Shown here one piece after another: positions 19,501 to 30,577 of a DNA stretch of 64,000 nt. The notes beneath the pieces are model-generated. The model was not told the DNA's origin, did no database searches, and worked only from the letters and a program-made list of their open reading frames with translations. Positions within the stretch are counted from its first letter, which is position 1; each line of letters begins with the position of its first letter. The stretch is taken from contig CM020620.1 of NCBI GenBank assembly GCA_009829735.1, positions 24,836,020-24,900,019 of the forward strand, written 5' to 3'. Source of the DNA: Pyropia yezoensis (lineage: Eukaryota > Rhodophyta > Bangiophyceae > Bangiales > Bangiaceae). Made by a program: the position numbers and the translations under genes.

Positions 19501-20797
19501 ATGACCATCTTCCGTCGGCGTGCCATGGCCACCACCGCCGTAGCAGCGGCAACCGCCCCCGCCACGCCGCGGCCCGCGGCTGCCACCGGCGGTGGCCCGC
19601 CTGTGGCCACCGACAGCTCGGTCGGCCCGCCGGCCGCGCGGGACGCGGCGCACGCGGCGGCGTTTGAACAGCTCCGACGGGAGGTGCGTGGTTGGGACCT
19701 TGCTGAGCAGTAGGTCGCAGCTTTCCTCCCCTGTCTCCCCTATATCTCCATTTGCTCTTCCTTGCCAGGCGCCTCACATGGAGGAGGGTGGGTTCGCTCG
19801 GTTTCTCTTGTTTTGTTCCGCCCGTGTGTGACGGGTCACTGACGGCAATGGCTTGCGGATGAACGACCTCCCTCCCCCCCCTCCCCCGCCCCCTGTCGCC
19901 TCCCCTCCTTGCTTCGTTTTCCTTCTGTCATGTCCTTCACCCACCCCTTCCCCGCTTGCCCTCCAGCTGGATGCGGACCTCCCTCGCGTGGCTGCCACCC
20001 CCACCGCCTACCTAGACGACGCCTGTCTGTGGCGCCACCTGCGCGCCTGCAACTATGCTGTCGCACCCGCCGCGGTGCGACTGCGCGCGACGCTTGCTTG
20101 GCGTGCCACTGAGCGTGTGGACGCGCTTATGGTGGCCGTCGCCGCGGCCGCAACTGCCGCCGCGCCCGCCGCTGACACCGCTACCACCCCGGTGAGCGGG
20201 GTGGCCGCCGGGCAGCCCACCCCCACCGCTGATGACCGGCTTCCCGTCCTGTACGCCGTATCTGCCACCGGAAAGCAGTTTGTGCGGGGCGTGTGCGCGG
20301 CGGGGCGGCCCGTCCTGTACATGCGCCCCAGCTTGGGGGTGGCGGGCCTGAAGGACAGCGCTGGGAACATCTGGCAGCTGGTGTACAACCTGGAGCGGGC
20401 GGCCGCGACCATGCGGGTGGGGGTGGAGAAGTTGACGCTCCTCATTGACTTTCGGGGGTACACCCGGCGGGTGTCACCCACGTGGGCCATCCAGCGCCAG
20501 ACGCTGGCCATTTTGCAGGACCACCACCCAGAGCGCCTTGGCCTGGCCGTCATGTGGGCGGCGCCAGCGCTCTTCCACGTCGCCTTTAGGCTCCTCCGAC
20601 CGTTTATAGACCCGGTGACGGCGGCCAAGATTGTCTTTCTGTCGCCGGGTGTCCCGGCTGACGTGGCGCGGATGGGTGAGCTGTTTGGCACCCAGCTGCT
20701 TGCCGAGTACGGGGGCGACGACCCGTGGGTGTACACCAACGACGCGTATTTTGGAGTGGACGGTGGGGGGGGGGTGCTGCCGTTTCACCTGCAGTGA
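19501..20797 (+). CDS. SEC14-like CRAL-TRIO lipid-transfer protein, two exons
   Basis: Predicted phospholipid/lipophile-binding transfer protein acting at membranes. Exon 1 is 19501-19683 and exon 2 is 19967-20797; the 283-nt intron starts GTGCGT and ends CCTCCAG, in phase 0. Starts at 19501 and 19525 are both possible, giving 337 or 329 aa. After an Ala/Thr-rich leader comes a CRAL-TRIO-N helix (LWRHLRACNYAV, LRATLAWR). The lipid-binding domain follows, with RPVLYMRPS, LLIDFRGYT and ALFHVAFRLLRPFIDPVTAA followed by KIVFL, which are the family's core strands and helices. An Ala-rich insertion of about 40 residues lies between the two subdomains. The C-terminus ends soon after the domain (GGVLPFHLQ), with no GOLD or Nodulin tail. 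It is a host gene; which lipid it carries cannot be told. Confidence 0.88.
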
Positions 20798-21511
20798 CAA
20801 CTGTCCAAGGGATGGGTGGTGAGGCGTGCTGAGGGTTGAGACCGGGACGCCAACGGCCTCGAGGGCGGTACCGGCATGATAAGGGGGACGCGGGGCAGGC
20901 CGCCGCAGTCGGGCAGCCTATCGGCTGCGTCGCCGCTAGCGCGAGGACCTCCGCTTGTGCCCACGTGGTGGGTGTGTGGCCGCGCCCTTGGGGGCATTTG
21001 GGTTGGGGGGGGCACAGCCAGGGGTGGGGGGGGGCGGTGGAGTGCAACCATCGTTGGCCCTGCGCCGTTACGGGGCCGGCTCGAATGCGGGGACCTCGCT
21101 CCGACGGTTTTGATTGACTTCTCTATCTACGGCGTCGGGTGAGCGCCCTCTGATGACGGCGGCCGCGCCGGCTGTGGCGGGGGCCCTGCTGGTTCCCCTC
21201 CGCTGGTGGTATCGGCCTGGCTGCGGGAGCCTCACGTGTCTCCACCGCGACGGCGGGCGGGTGCCGATGCAGCTCGCAGTGCTGGGGCGGCCGTGTCGCG
21301 GGCTTAGACCCCACGCCCCGTGCAGCTCGCCCTCTCCGCTCCCCCATCCTCCACTGTCCCCTTCCGGCGGCGGAATCGGTGTCGTCAAGGCGTGCGCCCC
21401 GTGGGACGGCCGCGCCGCCGGCGGCCGCGCCGTCGGCGGTCGTCCCCACACCCGCCGCCGGCCAGTGCCCCCGTGTACCTTACGCGGGCCCGAATTTCGT
21501 GTTTGGGCGTG
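20798..21511. other. GC-rich intergenic DNA, no gene seen
   Basis: Short frames on both strands with Pro/Arg/Gly bias and no motif. It ends at the CTAG that marks the left end of the next transposon. Confidence 0.5.
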
Positions 21512-21515
21512 CTAG

Positions 21516-22794
21516 TGTCTAGTCTACCTCAAATAAGGCTCAAATGAGCCGGTGTTGAGGCTCAAATAAGCCTCCCGGAAATCGTCGATTCTGACCCCTG
21601 GAGGCACTGTTCGAGCGGACTTGGCTTGACCTCACCGACGGCACGTCCCTGCCGCCCGCTGCCGCCTGTCGCCTCCTGTGACCGCCCTTCCCCCTCAGCC
21701 GCTGGTGCCGATTCGCCCGTGTCGACGCGGCCGCGGTCGCAGACGCGGCTGCGGCCGACGCGGCCGCCGCGGCTGCCGCTCTTGATGCGCCGCACGCCGA
21801 CTCGGCCGCGGCGCTGGACGCGGCGTGCGCCGACGCCGCCGCGGCGCTGAACGTGGCGCGCGCCGACGCCGTGGGCGCCGACGCCGCGGCGGCCGCGGAA
21901 GCGCGCGCCGTGGCCGCCGCGGACGGGTTTTTCCGCGACCCCGCCGCGCGGGTGGCGGCCGACGACACGGCGGCGGCTGTGGCGGCTGCCGCCGCCAACG
22001 CGGCCGCTGCCGCTGACACGCACGCGGCGGCCGCTGACGCGCTGTCCACGGCAGCGGACGCGCGGTAGACGGCGGCCGACGCGACCTCGTCGGCCGCGGC
22101 GGCTCGCGCGCGGGGGACAGACGCGGCGGCGGCCTCGGCGGCGGAGGCCGCCGCCGTCGTAGCTACTGTCGCGGCCTCCGCGGGCGGCCGCGCCGACGCG
22201 GCGGCGGCGGCGGCGGCGCGGCGCGCCGACGCGGCCACCGCCGCGGCGGTCGCCGCGGCCGCCGCCTGGCTTTCCTTCTCTTTTGGGAGGCAGGGGGAGA
22301 GGGGTGAGCGGGCGGCGGCGGGACAGGGGGGGGGGGGGGGGGGAGGTTGGTCGAGAGGGCGGAGGGAGAGGAGGAGAAGGGACGAGGGGAGGGAGAGGGG
22401 GAGGGGGGGGCATAGCGGACCGCAAAATACGGGGCTGGGGAAGGACCCAATGGGTGGAGACGTGCCTGTTGGTGCTGGAAAGAAGGCCACTGCGTCCTGC
22501 GGCTGTACACTCACGGGAGGGGGGCGCACTGACGGCTGCGGACAACGTGCCCTGGGGTGTCAGAAGTCTTTCCTTGGCGGGGCGAAGGAGTCGACAAGAG
22601 CCCGCCTTTTGCCCAGGTTGTTGTGAAGCTAGGATGCACTCAAGTTGCCCCAAGGGTAAAGAGCCTGCGCTGAGTCCGTTTCTGACGTCAAAAAGAGCAG
22701 GGGAGCACGGGAAGTACGAAAAAACTGGACCCGAAAACTGGGCTCAAATGAGCCGAAAAGGCTTAAATGAGCCTGTTGGTAGACTATATAGACA
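21516..22794. mobile_element. E1: complete TIR element with CTAG flanks and palindromic ends
   Basis: The left end TGTCTAGTCTACC (21516) and the right end GGTAGACTATATAGACA (to 22794) are inverted, and both are bounded by CTAG (21512-21515 and 22795-22798). Subterminal palindromes of the type GGCTCAAATGAGCC occur twice near each end. The length is 1,279 bp. The interior (about 21740-22260) is a GC-rich Ala/Asp repeat that looks like captured coding sequence: a frame with RADAVGADAAAA and FFRDPAARVAADD, with a stop at the codon ending 22068. There is no transposase, so E1 is non-autonomous, like a Pack-type element. CTAG could be a fixed target sequence, by analogy with the TTAA of piggyBac; the superfamily is not known to me. 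Confidence 0.7.
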
Positions 22795-22798
22795 CTAG

Positions 22799-24400
22799 TG
22801 TCTATTCTACTGTGCCAAAGGATCAAATGATCCTCGCGCGAGGATCATTTGATCCTCTCAGAAATCGCCGTTTGCGGCACCTAAGAGCACTTTTTTGATA
22901 CCTATGAAGTCAGTCCGGTGCTGTTCACGTCCAGAGAAGACGGAGGAACAGAGTGCTCTATAGCTCATCATGAAGCTGACGAGCCGCCGCTGCCCCGCGA
23001 CCAGACTCTTTTTGACGGAGGAGAGGGGAGGGGGAGGAGAAGGGCAGGGCAGCGACGCGCCACCGCAAGTAGGACCTGCCCCCGCGCCGCTGCGCGGGGC
23101 GGTGGGGCAGCGGGCGGAAGCGGCGCGAGCAGCCGCCTCCCGCCCCACCGCCGCGGCTGCCCTCCGCCGCGCGCGCGGTTGGAGTGCGAGCGGAACCCCC
23201 CTCCGCCCGTGCCCACGACGACTGCCTGGGCGCGTGGGAGGGTACGGCCGCAGCGGCGGCCGTCGCAGACGCTGTTTCGCTGCGCCCCCCACAACCCGTC
23301 ACCCGGCCCGCCACGACCGCGCCGCGTCTCCGCACCGCGCCGCTGCCGCGACGGGGGTGCGGCAACCGCGGCCGCCGCCGCCCCTGTGGTCGGCGGCCGC
23401 GCCGGCGGCAGCAGACAATGGCGTGCATTAAAATGCCGACGACGGCGCCGGGCGCACGCGCCCCCGCTAGCAGCGCGCCGCGGGAGCGGACGCCCCCCCG
23501 CGGGTGGGGGGGGGGACCACCGCCGACACCGCCGCCGCCGCTGCTCGTGCTGCCGCCAACGCCACCGCCGCCGCCGCAGCCACTGCCGCGGACGCTGCCG
23601 CTGCTGCGCCCGCTACCGCTGCTGCCGCCCGCCGCCTCTGCCGGCGGGGGGAGCCCGACAACCGGCCACGCAGCAGCGACCCCCAGGCACGACTGCAGCA
23701 CCCCCCCACCTCTCCACCGTTGGTGGCAGTGCGCCGGTCAGTGCGGTCCCGCCCACGCCCCATTGAAGGCCCGCAGCATCCGTGCAGCAGCAGCCCCCCG
23801 CCCGGGTGCGGAGGGCGGTGGCCGGGGAGAGCAAGCAACGCCCCCGTCAGCAAACGCCATGGGCGTTCCTCTACCTGCGCCGTCAGCACTCTCCATGTCA
23901 CGACTGTCACGGCGGCCAGTCCCCTTCCCCCCTCATCCCCCCCCCCCCCCCGTCCGTCCACCGCACCGCCTCGGCCCCCTCCGCAACCCAACTCCGCCCC
24001 TCCCCCCCCCTAGCGCCGCCGCAGCCGCCGCTGTGACGTGTTACGGTGATGAGAGGCGCCGCCGGCCCCCCTACATCAACTTTTTTTCAGCTGCCGCAGT
24101 TGCCACCCGCACCACACCCATGGACACCCCTTTCTGCATGGGGCGGCGCGCCACGGGAGGACGCCGTGGTGGCGACCATGGCCACTGCACATGGGCACAG
24201 CGGTGACAACCTCACGTGGGATAGGCCGCGGCCGTAGCCGCCGTCGTGCTCGCCCGTCTTCCCCATGCTGTACCTGAGCACCGTGGGTTGGCATCAAATA
24301 CGAGGGCGCTTCACACAAAGAAATGCCCGCGTGTCATTTGAACTCAGCAGAAAGACATATTTCTCAGAGAATCATTCAAGTACAAAGACGATCAAGGTAA
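22799..24400. mobile_element. E2: left end of a related TIR element plus GC-rich gene-like debris
   Basis: The CTAG at 22795-22798 is followed by TGTCTATTCTAC, like E1, and then a different subterminal palindrome pair, GGATCAAATGATCC and GGATCATTTGATCC, separated by CGCGCG. Positions 22930-24240 are GC-rich, with Ala/Pro/Arg frames that shift repeatedly; they look like captured or decayed coding fragments and no family is recognised. The matching right end is not visible in the window. The part from 23398 on is duplicated at 30578. Confidence 0.5.
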
Positions 24401-24406
24401 TCAAAT

Positions 24407-26261
24407 CTAATTGTACACATCCAACCGGTGCCCTTCCCGCATGTGGAGGTCAAAGCAATGGCGCCCGGTCTTCGGAGCACAGACGAAGTGCTCCTCGCTC
24501 TTGCTCTCCCGGCAGCTCGAGCACACCATGGTTGTCCTGTTCTGCTTGCACACACGGCACACCGCGTTGGTCCGCCTCCTTCCCCGACGCCTCCGTACGC
24601 CGCTTCAACGTAGGGGTCAGGTGCACGCCAACACCGTAGCGCGGTGGCGACGGCCCATCCCCATGTCCGTCCGCGTCAGGCACAGAGCGGGGCCGCATAC
24701 CCACGGTGTCAAAGCTGTTGTCAATCAGCTGCGCCGCGAGGTCCTCGTAGTACCGGCTCTGCGTCAACGCCGCCGCGGCACCGCGGGCCCCGATGTACAG
24801 GAGCCAGGAGTCTACGATGAAGATTCCCAAGAGCGATAGGTTGACCCTCATTGACCGATCGTGGGTGACCAGCTTGTGATCCAGCTGCAAGTCCTCCTGG
24901 CGGCAGCGGTTGTTCCGCTCGATCATGGAGCAGCAGTTGTAGTACACCACCGCAACCTCCGGGATGGGGACGGTGAGGGCCACCCGCTGCGCATCGTCCT
25001 CAACTTGCCGCCACCTCACGCGCCGGCACGGGTCTCCCGGAAGAGTAGTTGACGCGGAGGAGGTGAAGTACCGCCGCTCGCGATCAACCCAAAGGACGGC
25101 TATCAGGTCGGTCACACTGTCTGCTGTAGAATGCAGGAAGGGCCGGTGCTCCCCGCGCTGCTCCAGGGGGATGACCGAAAAGGCCCCCATCGGGTCCCCC
25201 CGGGTGGCCGTCTTCACGACGCCAATGAACCGCAGCTCCATCCGGAGCAGTTGCACCGCCGTCGTAACGCTCGCAAAGTAGGAGTCTGCGCATACGATGC
25301 GCCTGCTGCCTGCCCACGCAGCCTCGAGCCTCATCAGGATGACCGTACCGTGCGCAAGGCCGTCGTGCCCGCCGTCATTGGTCGCCCTTTGTTGGTGCTC
25401 CGCCGTCGTGACTACGCTCAAGCTGAGCATAATTCCGCTGCGCCCGCATGCTGCATTCTGGATTTCACAGCCGTTACTCGGCCTACGGTCAATTGCCACG
25501 TACATTGGCAGTCCCTTCGAAATCCAATGACCTCCTTGCCCATACTATTTAGACATGGATTCGTCCACGGAACTTAGATCACCTGGGGTCACCCGGGCGG
25601 CCTGGTGGAGGTTGATGGAGGCCACAAAGTCGTCGATGAGCTCCCACCGCCTCTTCTCCGACGTCGCCTCGCCGGCGGCCTGCTCACTGAAGATCACGCA
25701 AGACCACAGGGCGTCATACCGGGGGCGAGAGAGGCCTGTATGCTGTCCAAAGCCCGGAGCACGCATGTACTTGTTGCGGGCCTTTGTCGACCAAAGGTCG
25801 GCGCAGGAGCAAAACTCATAGCGAGTCGCGAGCAGCGTCACCCCGATGAACTCAAGCACCTCCCCCGCCGTGGTAGGCTGCGCGCCCCGCGGTAGTAGCT
25901 TGATGGACGTCACGCGCACCATGCGCAGCAGCTTGTCCATTGGAAACATGACCATGAAGTAGTCGTACGCTGTCCTGGAAGCACCAGGTCCCATCGTGTC
26001 CCTCTCAACCTGGATGAATTCTCCTGCAAACGTGCGCACCGACCACCACTGGCGAGGAACCAGCCCACCAACCGGCTCCGTGGCAGCGCCCTTCTTCCAG
26101 ACATAGCTGTGGGCAGTAGCATTGGCCGGCCCAGGAGCAGGGGCAGGGGGAGCCCGAGAGCCACTGCCCGCATGCATGGGCAGGGATGGGGTTGCACCAG
26201 GGCGGTGCCTTGTCCGTCTTGGAAGGCGCTCGTCAGTCAGCCCAGTTGACTGCCTGAGCAA
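24407..26261 (-). pseudogene. piggyBac-like transposase remnant, copy 1
   Basis: DDE transposase of the piggyBac superfamily (DDE_Tnp_1_7). Reading on the minus strand: an N-terminal domain with YDYFMVMFPMDKLLRM and GEVLEFIGVTLLATRYEF, then SVDESMSK with the first catalytic Asp, CADSYFASV (second Asp) and HDRSMRVN (probable third Asp). The C-terminal zinc finger (VCRVCKQNRTTMVCSSC ... HCFDLHMREGH) ends at a stop at 24407-24409. Two lesions are plain: an in-frame TAG at 25545-25547, just after DESMSK, and a frame change near 24600, since the zinc finger is in another frame from the catalytic core. It is therefore inactive as it stands. No TTAA-flanked ends were found. The same lesions are in copy 2. 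Confidence 0.85.
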
Positions 26262-26269
26262 GCACTAGT

Positions 26270-26560
26270 CCTTGACGCTTGAGCTTCTCCTGGAGATCCT
26301 TGGGGATGGTCGGGCACTGGTAAGACATATGGTCCTCCTTCTGGCACAGCCAACAAGACCGGAAACGCTGGTTCTTGACTTGCTTAGGGGCTACCAAGGC
26401 AGGCTGTTCCTTGGAGACGAAGCCACCTCACTTGTCACCTGACGCCACGTGAGAGGTTTCGCCAACAGCCAGTTCCGGTAAGGGGTTATCTCCTCCCTTA
26501 CACTTGTCGGGTCCGGGACGAACCCGCGACAACGGCTTGGAAGTCGACACCATGGGAGCC
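26270..26560 (-). pseudogene. Retroelement gag relic with CCHC knuckle, copy 1
   Basis: The minus strand encodes RSCWLCQKEDHMSYQCP, a C-x2-C-x4-H-x4-C zinc knuckle as in retrotransposon Gag, followed by a basic/Leu-rich helix. It differs from the knuckle of R1 gag, so it comes from another LTR family. It is a short fossil wedged between the piggyBac remnant and the R1 LTR, broken in at least one place. Confidence 0.6.
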
Positions 26561-26567
26561 TAGAGGG

Positions 26568-26929
26568 TGTAGCAATATGGTTGGCCGTATTGTGACCCTA
26601 ATATTAGGGGGGCTACTTCTAACTCTTAACTTTCAATTTGAGAGTCCGTACTGGTCACGGTATCTATAAGTTACGTATGACCAGAGAGACTTGCATCTTG
26701 GGGTGGAGGGTAGTTAGTAGTGTCTCCGAGGGTTTATAACGAGGGGCCGGCGGCGAATCCACCGCCGGCCATGGTAGAACAACAAACCCCTCCCATTTGG
26801 GCTCCCATCTTGGTCCCGTGGCTTGCGCTCCAAGGACAGCAACCTTGGCCTCCCGATGACGTTGGTGCCGATCCCCCCTGGTGAGTGCTCCCTGAGAGTA
26901 GACGTGCAGCAGATACCTATTGTGCTACA
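26568..26929 (+). repeat. R1 LTR, copy A (362 bp)
   Basis: Begins TGTAGCAATATGG and ends TGCTACA, so the termini are inverted TGTAGCA/TGCTACA. A TATA-like TCTATAAG lies in the middle. Boundaries were fixed by comparison with the other three copies, especially the reverse copy at 58855-59217. Confidence 0.9.
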
Positions 26930-27148
26930 TTGGTGAAGCAGCAGGGGACGGGTTTCCGTCACCCTGGTGGTGACGCCGTCTTCGGCCCTGGCACACGGAT
27001 AGGGATCCAGTCCGCTTCTTGTACTCGTGGTGCTGCGATCTGTCTGATTGTGTTGAGTGGTTGCGTTTGACTTCGATCTACTGTTACCCTTCCCCAACTA
27101 CCCCCTCGCTCTCTTATTCGTGGTGATTGTTACGTCGGTTGACTGATT

Positions 27149-29332
27149 GTGACTATGTCTACCCAAGAGACGGGGAACGTTGAAGATGACGGATCGGCGT
27201 CGACGCCGACCCCGGAGCTGAACCCGGGAACCGGGATCGGTAACCCGATCGACAACATTGAGACGCCGACGCTCTCCGGTGCCGGATCGACGTTTGGTAC
27301 GGCACGGACGGCCGGAGGCGGCGGACCGCCGCAACTGTCCTCTGCTGACCTCACGCCGCCGCCACCTTCACCAGGGGACTCCCTGATGGCATCATTGGCT
27401 CGCATCGAGGCCCGGTTCACCGGGCTCGACGCCCGTCAAGAGCGTACGGAGGACGCAATGGCTGTGCTGATGTCAGCACGCCATACGACGGTACCCCGTC
27501 GGGTCCCTCCCACACCGGTACGGTTCGAACCGGCCGGACTACTTTCGGAGTCCACCAGGGTCAACCCCGGTGTTGCTACTTCTGGACAACCCCCGGACAC
27601 GGCGGGTTATGGATCCGACTCGTCGGCTGAGTTGGAACGTAGCCATATGGAGCGCTACGCTCGGAGCACCCAGAGCGGGCTCCGCGGACATGATCCGGCG
27701 GATACTTACGCCGGAACAGAGTCGGCGATGGGGGGAGGCGGTACCGTCTCGCAGTACCATATCGACGAAGGGAGCCAGGCAACTCGGGTACCCGAAGCGC
27801 CGACGCCGGAAGTTCCAGCGTCACTGGTTCCAGCGATGACAGCGCAGGTTACTGCGAGCTTACTGAAGCGGATGGATTCCGATGAGTTTACTCATCAACT
27901 GGCCAAGCGACTGGATATCCAGGACGCGGACACGGAGATTGTCAACGAAGTCTTCAGGTCGGTACTGACTCCGGAACGTTATCGTTTGGAGGACCGATCC
28001 ACTACCGTATCAGAATCGATGCGTACGACCTCGCACCGAGCGATCCGCTCTATGCAGACCCTTATGAAGGGAGTCCCTATGTTCGGGGGCCCTAACGGAC
28101 GCCCGTTGGCAGTCATCGGCTTCTTGACTAGCTTCAAGGCAGCCGCGGACAAGGCACTCGTCAGCGAGGGGCTGGCGCTGGAGATCCTCCCGTTCTTTGT
28201 TGACAAACGGGTCCGAGGCATCCTCCGCCAGGCATCCCGGATGCCGGGAATGAGGGTCGCAGCCACCCTCATGGATTTCCGTGGTATACTGAAGGAGCTG
28301 CTTAGCAGCTACCTCAGTGAGGATAAGTGCGAAGACCACTATCGGGCCCTTCGCACTGCCACCGCCCAGTCCTGGGAGGATGAAGAGATGTTTGGACACC
28401 CGATCCAAGAGCTCGACTACGAGCTGGGGAACCTCCTCGGTGAAGGGGAACTACGGGCCATCCTGTTCGCAGGAGTACCCAACTATGTGCGGATATCCGC
28501 ACGGGGAGCCAATACGGCTCGGACGAACTTCAGTCGACTGATGCATATGTGCAAGTCCGTAGTGGACGGCTACTGGGTGCTACACCCGGAATGCGCATTG
28601 GCCCGGAAGCCCAAGGGTGAGGGAGGCAAGCCCAGTCTTACCCCGGTATCGAGGCAAGAGAAGGGGGAACGTAAGGCCGCACCAGTACTGGTGGCGACCG
28701 AACATACCCCTACCGGTGAGGATGAACCTCCAGTCGACCAACAGGGCCACCTGTTGCTACCGGCGACGCCGGTGATCGATGAGCATGGTACGGTAGCATA
28801 CATCGCCCCGGCTGGGACCCAGTTCCAGGTTAACGAGGGAGCGGGACGGCGCGTCCCGTATGTGCGGACTACGGGGTATGCCCCGGTTACGGGTAACCCC
28901 CACCAGCCCCTGCCGACATGGGCAGTACGTACGGAGGCACTTCCGCACATCGCTGGTAGAGCCAACCGGTTGGGGGAGTCCATGTTCCGGCTGGAACCGG
29001 GACCCAAGGCCTACCAAGGGGCGGGCACTCGGGCGCCCGAGGCAGGCAACCGGACCTATGGAGCCAACCCGACGCGGACGCCCGGGACGGCCGGCACGTC
29101 CGGATGTATGTTGTGCGGAGACCCCCAACACTGGGTGTCCGCATGCCCGCTCATCCCGGAGGAGTCTCGACGGGCAGCAGCGCAACGCCAGGCATCCATT
29201 GGTGGGTATCCTGCCAGAGGCCCGGCACCGGGCAGGCAGCAAACTCCAGGAGGAGTGCTGGCAGTCGAGGAGGCACCTCCTCTCCCGGATATCCCGGAAG
29301 ATAGTACCCGGCCGAGCACGGGAAACGAGTAA
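27149..29332 (+). CDS. gag: R1 Gag, copy A
   Basis: Structural Gag-like protein of about 727 aa, in the place expected 220 bp after the LTR. The N-terminal 250 residues are Pro/Thr/Ser-rich and disordered. A helical region follows (HQLAKRLDIQDADTEIVNEV and onward), then a probable capsid-like middle section and a CCHC knuckle CMLCGDPQHWVSACP near the C-terminus. It is typical of chromoviral Gag. Composition is less GC-rich than the host genes upstream. Confidence 0.8.
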   Translation: MTMSTQETGNVEDDGSASTPTPELNPGTGIGNPIDNIETPTLSGAGSTFGTARTAGGGGPPQLSSADLTPPPPSPGDSLMASLARIEARFTGLDARQERTEDAMAVLMSARHTTVPRRVPPTPVRFEPAGLLSESTRVNPGVATSGQPPDTAGYGSDSSAELERSHMERYARSTQSGLRGHDPADTYAGTESAMGGGGTVSQYHIDEGSQATRVPEAPTPEVPASLVPAMTAQVTASLLKRMDSDEFTHQLAKRLDIQDADTEIVNEVFRSVLTPERYRLEDRSTTVSESMRTTSHRAIRSMQTLMKGVPMFGGPNGRPLAVIGFLTSFKAAADKALVSEGLALEILPFFVDKRVRGILRQASRMPGMRVAATLMDFRGILKELLSSYLSEDKCEDHYRALRTATAQSWEDEEMFGHPIQELDYELGNLLGEGELRAILFAGVPNYVRISARGANTARTNFSRLMHMCKSVVDGYWVLHPECALARKPKGEGGKPSLTPVSRQEKGERKAAPVLVATEHTPTGEDEPPVDQQGHLLLPATPVIDEHGTVAYIAPAGTQFQVNEGAGRRVPYVRTTGYAPVTGNPHQPLPTWAVRTEALPHIAGRANRLGESMFRLEPGPKAYQGAGTRAPEAGNRTYGANPTRTPGTAGTSGCMLCGDPQHWVSACPLIPEESRRAAAQRQASIGGYPARGPAPGRQQTPGGVLAVEEAPPLPDIPEDSTRPSTGNE

Positions 29333-29415
29333 GAGGAAGGACGACACGGGGTCGCTGGGGTAACCCTAGTAAGCCACCCCGGACTGCCGCGGGGAAGGCC
29401 CCACGGAGAGCGCGG

Positions 29416-30577
29416 TTGAGCCGACGCCGCATCAACCCCCGGGTACACCTTCCGGCCCCGACGACACGGCGTCAGGGGATTGATGACCAGCCACCAAGGT
29501 TGGGAGGAGAGGACGGGAAGCCCCGTCACATGGAACCAGACAAGGGTCCTGTTCGGGATGCCCGAGCTACACCGGATATCGGTGTAGGCCACGTACTGTT
29601 CACCTTGGAGAACTTCAAGGTATCAGCCACACTGAGGGTTGACCCCCAGTCGACCCGATCGTATTACCCTGTACTGGATACAGGGGCTGGACCTAACCTG
29701 ATCCGGAAGGATACCCTCCCGGACATGTGGCTCCCGCGAGTCAGAGTTGCTCGGGGACCCACGATCAAGGATGCAAATGGACGTCTCACTCGTACGACCG
29801 CAGCGATGTCGCTACGGGTCACCATCGGGGAGCTCACTACGGAAGTTGACTTTCTGGTGTGTGAGACTCTATCTGTGCCCTGCATCCTGGGGTGCACCTT
29901 CATCAACGTTCACGTGGATGCAATCCGGCCGGGCCGGAGGACCGTCGAGCTGCAAAAGGCCGACAGGACGAAGAGAGGACAGACAGCTATCGTCAGGGAC
30001 CTGACGCTACACGGGAGCCACGTTAACGTGGCTGAGGTATACGCCAGTGTAGAACCGAAGACACTCCGGCTGGCCAAGCGGACTCGCTTTGAGCCGTTAT
30101 CGGAGACCGTCCTCCCGGTTGACTGTGACCTCGCAGGCATCTGCAGAGTCCAGTCCAACCTACGAGCCTACAAGCGCCATGGGTTGACCATGGCTAACGG
30201 TATCGTAGACCTCCCAGCGGGAGGTTCAGCACTGCTCGTGCTGGCGAACTATCGCCGTAAGGCAGTCACCCTCCAGAAGGGAACTATCCTCGGGATTGCC
30301 GAGCTCTACGAAGGAGATATCCTTACCCCTGAAAAGGAAGGTCAAGTGGAACCACTTGAGGTACTGGCGGTCGCCGAGACCACCGAGCGGCGGCAACCCG
30401 ATGACGGGAAGCCTAACCCATCGACAGCTCCGGCGGACATGCCGCCAAAGGACCGAGAAGCCTTGAAGGCACTGGCCGAGGCTGACCTCGACCACCTTCC
30501 CCCTTCGGCAGCTGAAGGGGTACGACGGACGCGAAGAATGCATGACGTCATGTGGACCGGCGGGGCGCTGGGTACCA
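29416..30577 (+). CDS. pol: R1 Pol N-terminus with aspartic protease, copy A (partial)
   Basis: Retropepsin-type protease: YYPVLDTGAGPNLIRKD contains the catalytic DTG, and ILGCTFINVHVDAI is the usual second strand. A linker to the reverse transcriptase follows (ALKALAEADLDHLPPSAAEG). The true coding sequence is cut at 30577, where the second duplication unit begins. Confidence 0.8.

Larger units (their letters stand above)
23398..30577. repeat. 7,180-bp tandem duplication, unit 1
   Basis: Everything from CCGCGCCGGCGGCAGCAG at 23398 recurs at a constant offset of 7,180 bp. The unit carries GC-rich debris, a piggyBac remnant, a gag relic, and the LTR, gag and start of pol of R1. It ends inside the retroelement at GGGTACCA (30577), where the second unit begins directly. 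Confidence 0.9.
26568..30577 (+). mobile_element. R1 copy A: Ty3/Gypsy LTR element, 5' part
   Basis: 5' LTR 26568-26929, then a primer-binding site starting TGGTGAAGCAG, gag (27149-29332) and the start of pol with an aspartic protease. It is cut at 30577 by the duplication junction, before the reverse transcriptase core. No 3' LTR is attached. Gag and protease read well, but the element is incomplete, so it is a partial fossil. Because copy B arose by segmental duplication, A and B count as one insertion. Confidence 0.85.

Noticed and set aside
22930-24240. Host gene in GC-rich debris
   Set aside because: Ala/Pro frames change phase repeatedly and no domain or consistent exon structure appears; better read as captured or decayed fragments.
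24407-26261. Complete piggyBac transposon with TTAA ends
   Set aside because: No paired TTAA-flanked inverted ends were found around the transposase; only the coding remnant is supported.
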